DNA of 6,815 nt, taken from assembly GCA_002402575.1 (NCBI GenBank), contig DHGD01000100.1, forward strand, positions 1-6,815, written 5' to 3'. The translations under genes were made by a program, and so were the position numbers. Position 1 is the first letter of the stretch. Each line of letters starts with the position of its first letter. This document shows positions 6,756-6,815 of this stretch, one piece after another. This DNA is from Syntrophomonas sp. UBA4807 (GTDB taxonomy: Bacteria > Bacillota > Syntrophomonadia > Syntrophomonadales > Syntrophomonadaceae). A model generated the notes under the pieces. It searched no databases, was not told where the DNA came from, and saw only the letters and a list, made by a program, of their open reading frames with translations.

Positions 6756-6815
6756 AACCTTCAAGGTAGGCTTTAATGCCCAGTTGCTTTAGTTTCTTGT
6801 CTTTGTTGAGCACCG
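6754..6815 (-). CDS. C-terminal end of the preceding operon gene, possibly PurE
   Basis: An open frame enters from the right edge and ends at TAA 6756..6754, giving the 19-residue tail VLNKDKKLKQLGIKAYLEG. It is on the same strand, and its stop is 13 bases before purB, with the purB ribosome binding site overlapping the stop, so it belongs to the same operon. A charged, helical tail of this kind is compatible with the C-terminus of clostridial PurE (N5-CAIR mutase), the gene often found just before purB when purK is absent or elsewhere. No conserved motif is in view, so the PurE call is inference from context. Another pur gene or an unrelated gene is possible. That this is a real coding end is likely from the spacing. 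Confidence 0.55.
   Translation of the reverse strand, partial: VLNKDKKLKQLGIKAYLEG

Noticed and set aside
5445..6764. Longer purB from a TTG start at 6764
   Set aside because: The added eight residues would be encoded by the upstream gene's end and the ribosome binding site itself. ATG 6740 gives the family's standard N-terminus and correct numbering of the active-site histidines.
1..6815. A hidden undescribed system (defence genes, mobile element, CRISPR, novel RNA)
   Set aside because: Recognisable purine biosynthesis genes fill nearly all of the window, gaps are 31 bases or less, and no array, terminal repeat or transposase-like sequence was seen on either strand.

Overview
The window is a stretch of a purine biosynthesis operon, with every gene on the minus strand. 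Transcription runs from high to low coordinates. In that order it holds: the last 19 codons of an upstream gene (possibly purE), purB, purC joined in frame to purS, purQ, purL, purF, and the first 16 codons of purM. Coding density is almost total. The longest non-coding gap is 31 bases (between purF and purM), and no RNA gene, mobile element, CRISPR array or terminator is visible. The operon promoter, and any purine riboswitch or PurR-type control, would lie upstream of position 6815 and cannot be seen.

The gene order B-C-S-Q-L-F-M, the split FGAM synthase (separate PurS and PurQ with a short PurL of 732 residues), and a PurF with an N-terminal propeptide and four iron-sulfur cysteines are all typical of Firmicutes (Bacillus/Clostridia). 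The moderate GC content by eye and the strong AGGAGG-like ribosome binding sites fit a clostridial lineage, perhaps of the Syntrophomonas/Desulfotomaculum kind. That placement is inference, not something the sequence proves.

Together the genes cover the committed step (PurF), FGAM synthesis (PurS/Q/L), ring closure to AIR (PurM, start only), SAICAR synthesis (PurC) and the two adenylosuccinate-lyase steps (PurB). PurS, PurQ, PurL and PurF are very tightly packed: 2-base gap, 1-base overlap, 16-base overlap. This suggests translational coupling of the FGAM synthase subunits.

The one clear oddity is the purC/purS junction. No stop codon separates them, so one 345-codon frame encodes a PurC-PurS fusion. 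Yet a perfect AGGAGG and a GTG start for a free 83-residue PurS are retained inside the frame. The roughly 20-residue linker looks like former intergenic DNA, and both other frames hit stops within it. A one-base indel at the purC 3' end, real or an assembly error, would explain it. Apart from this the window is an ordinary core-metabolism operon; I see no evidence of an undescribed system.
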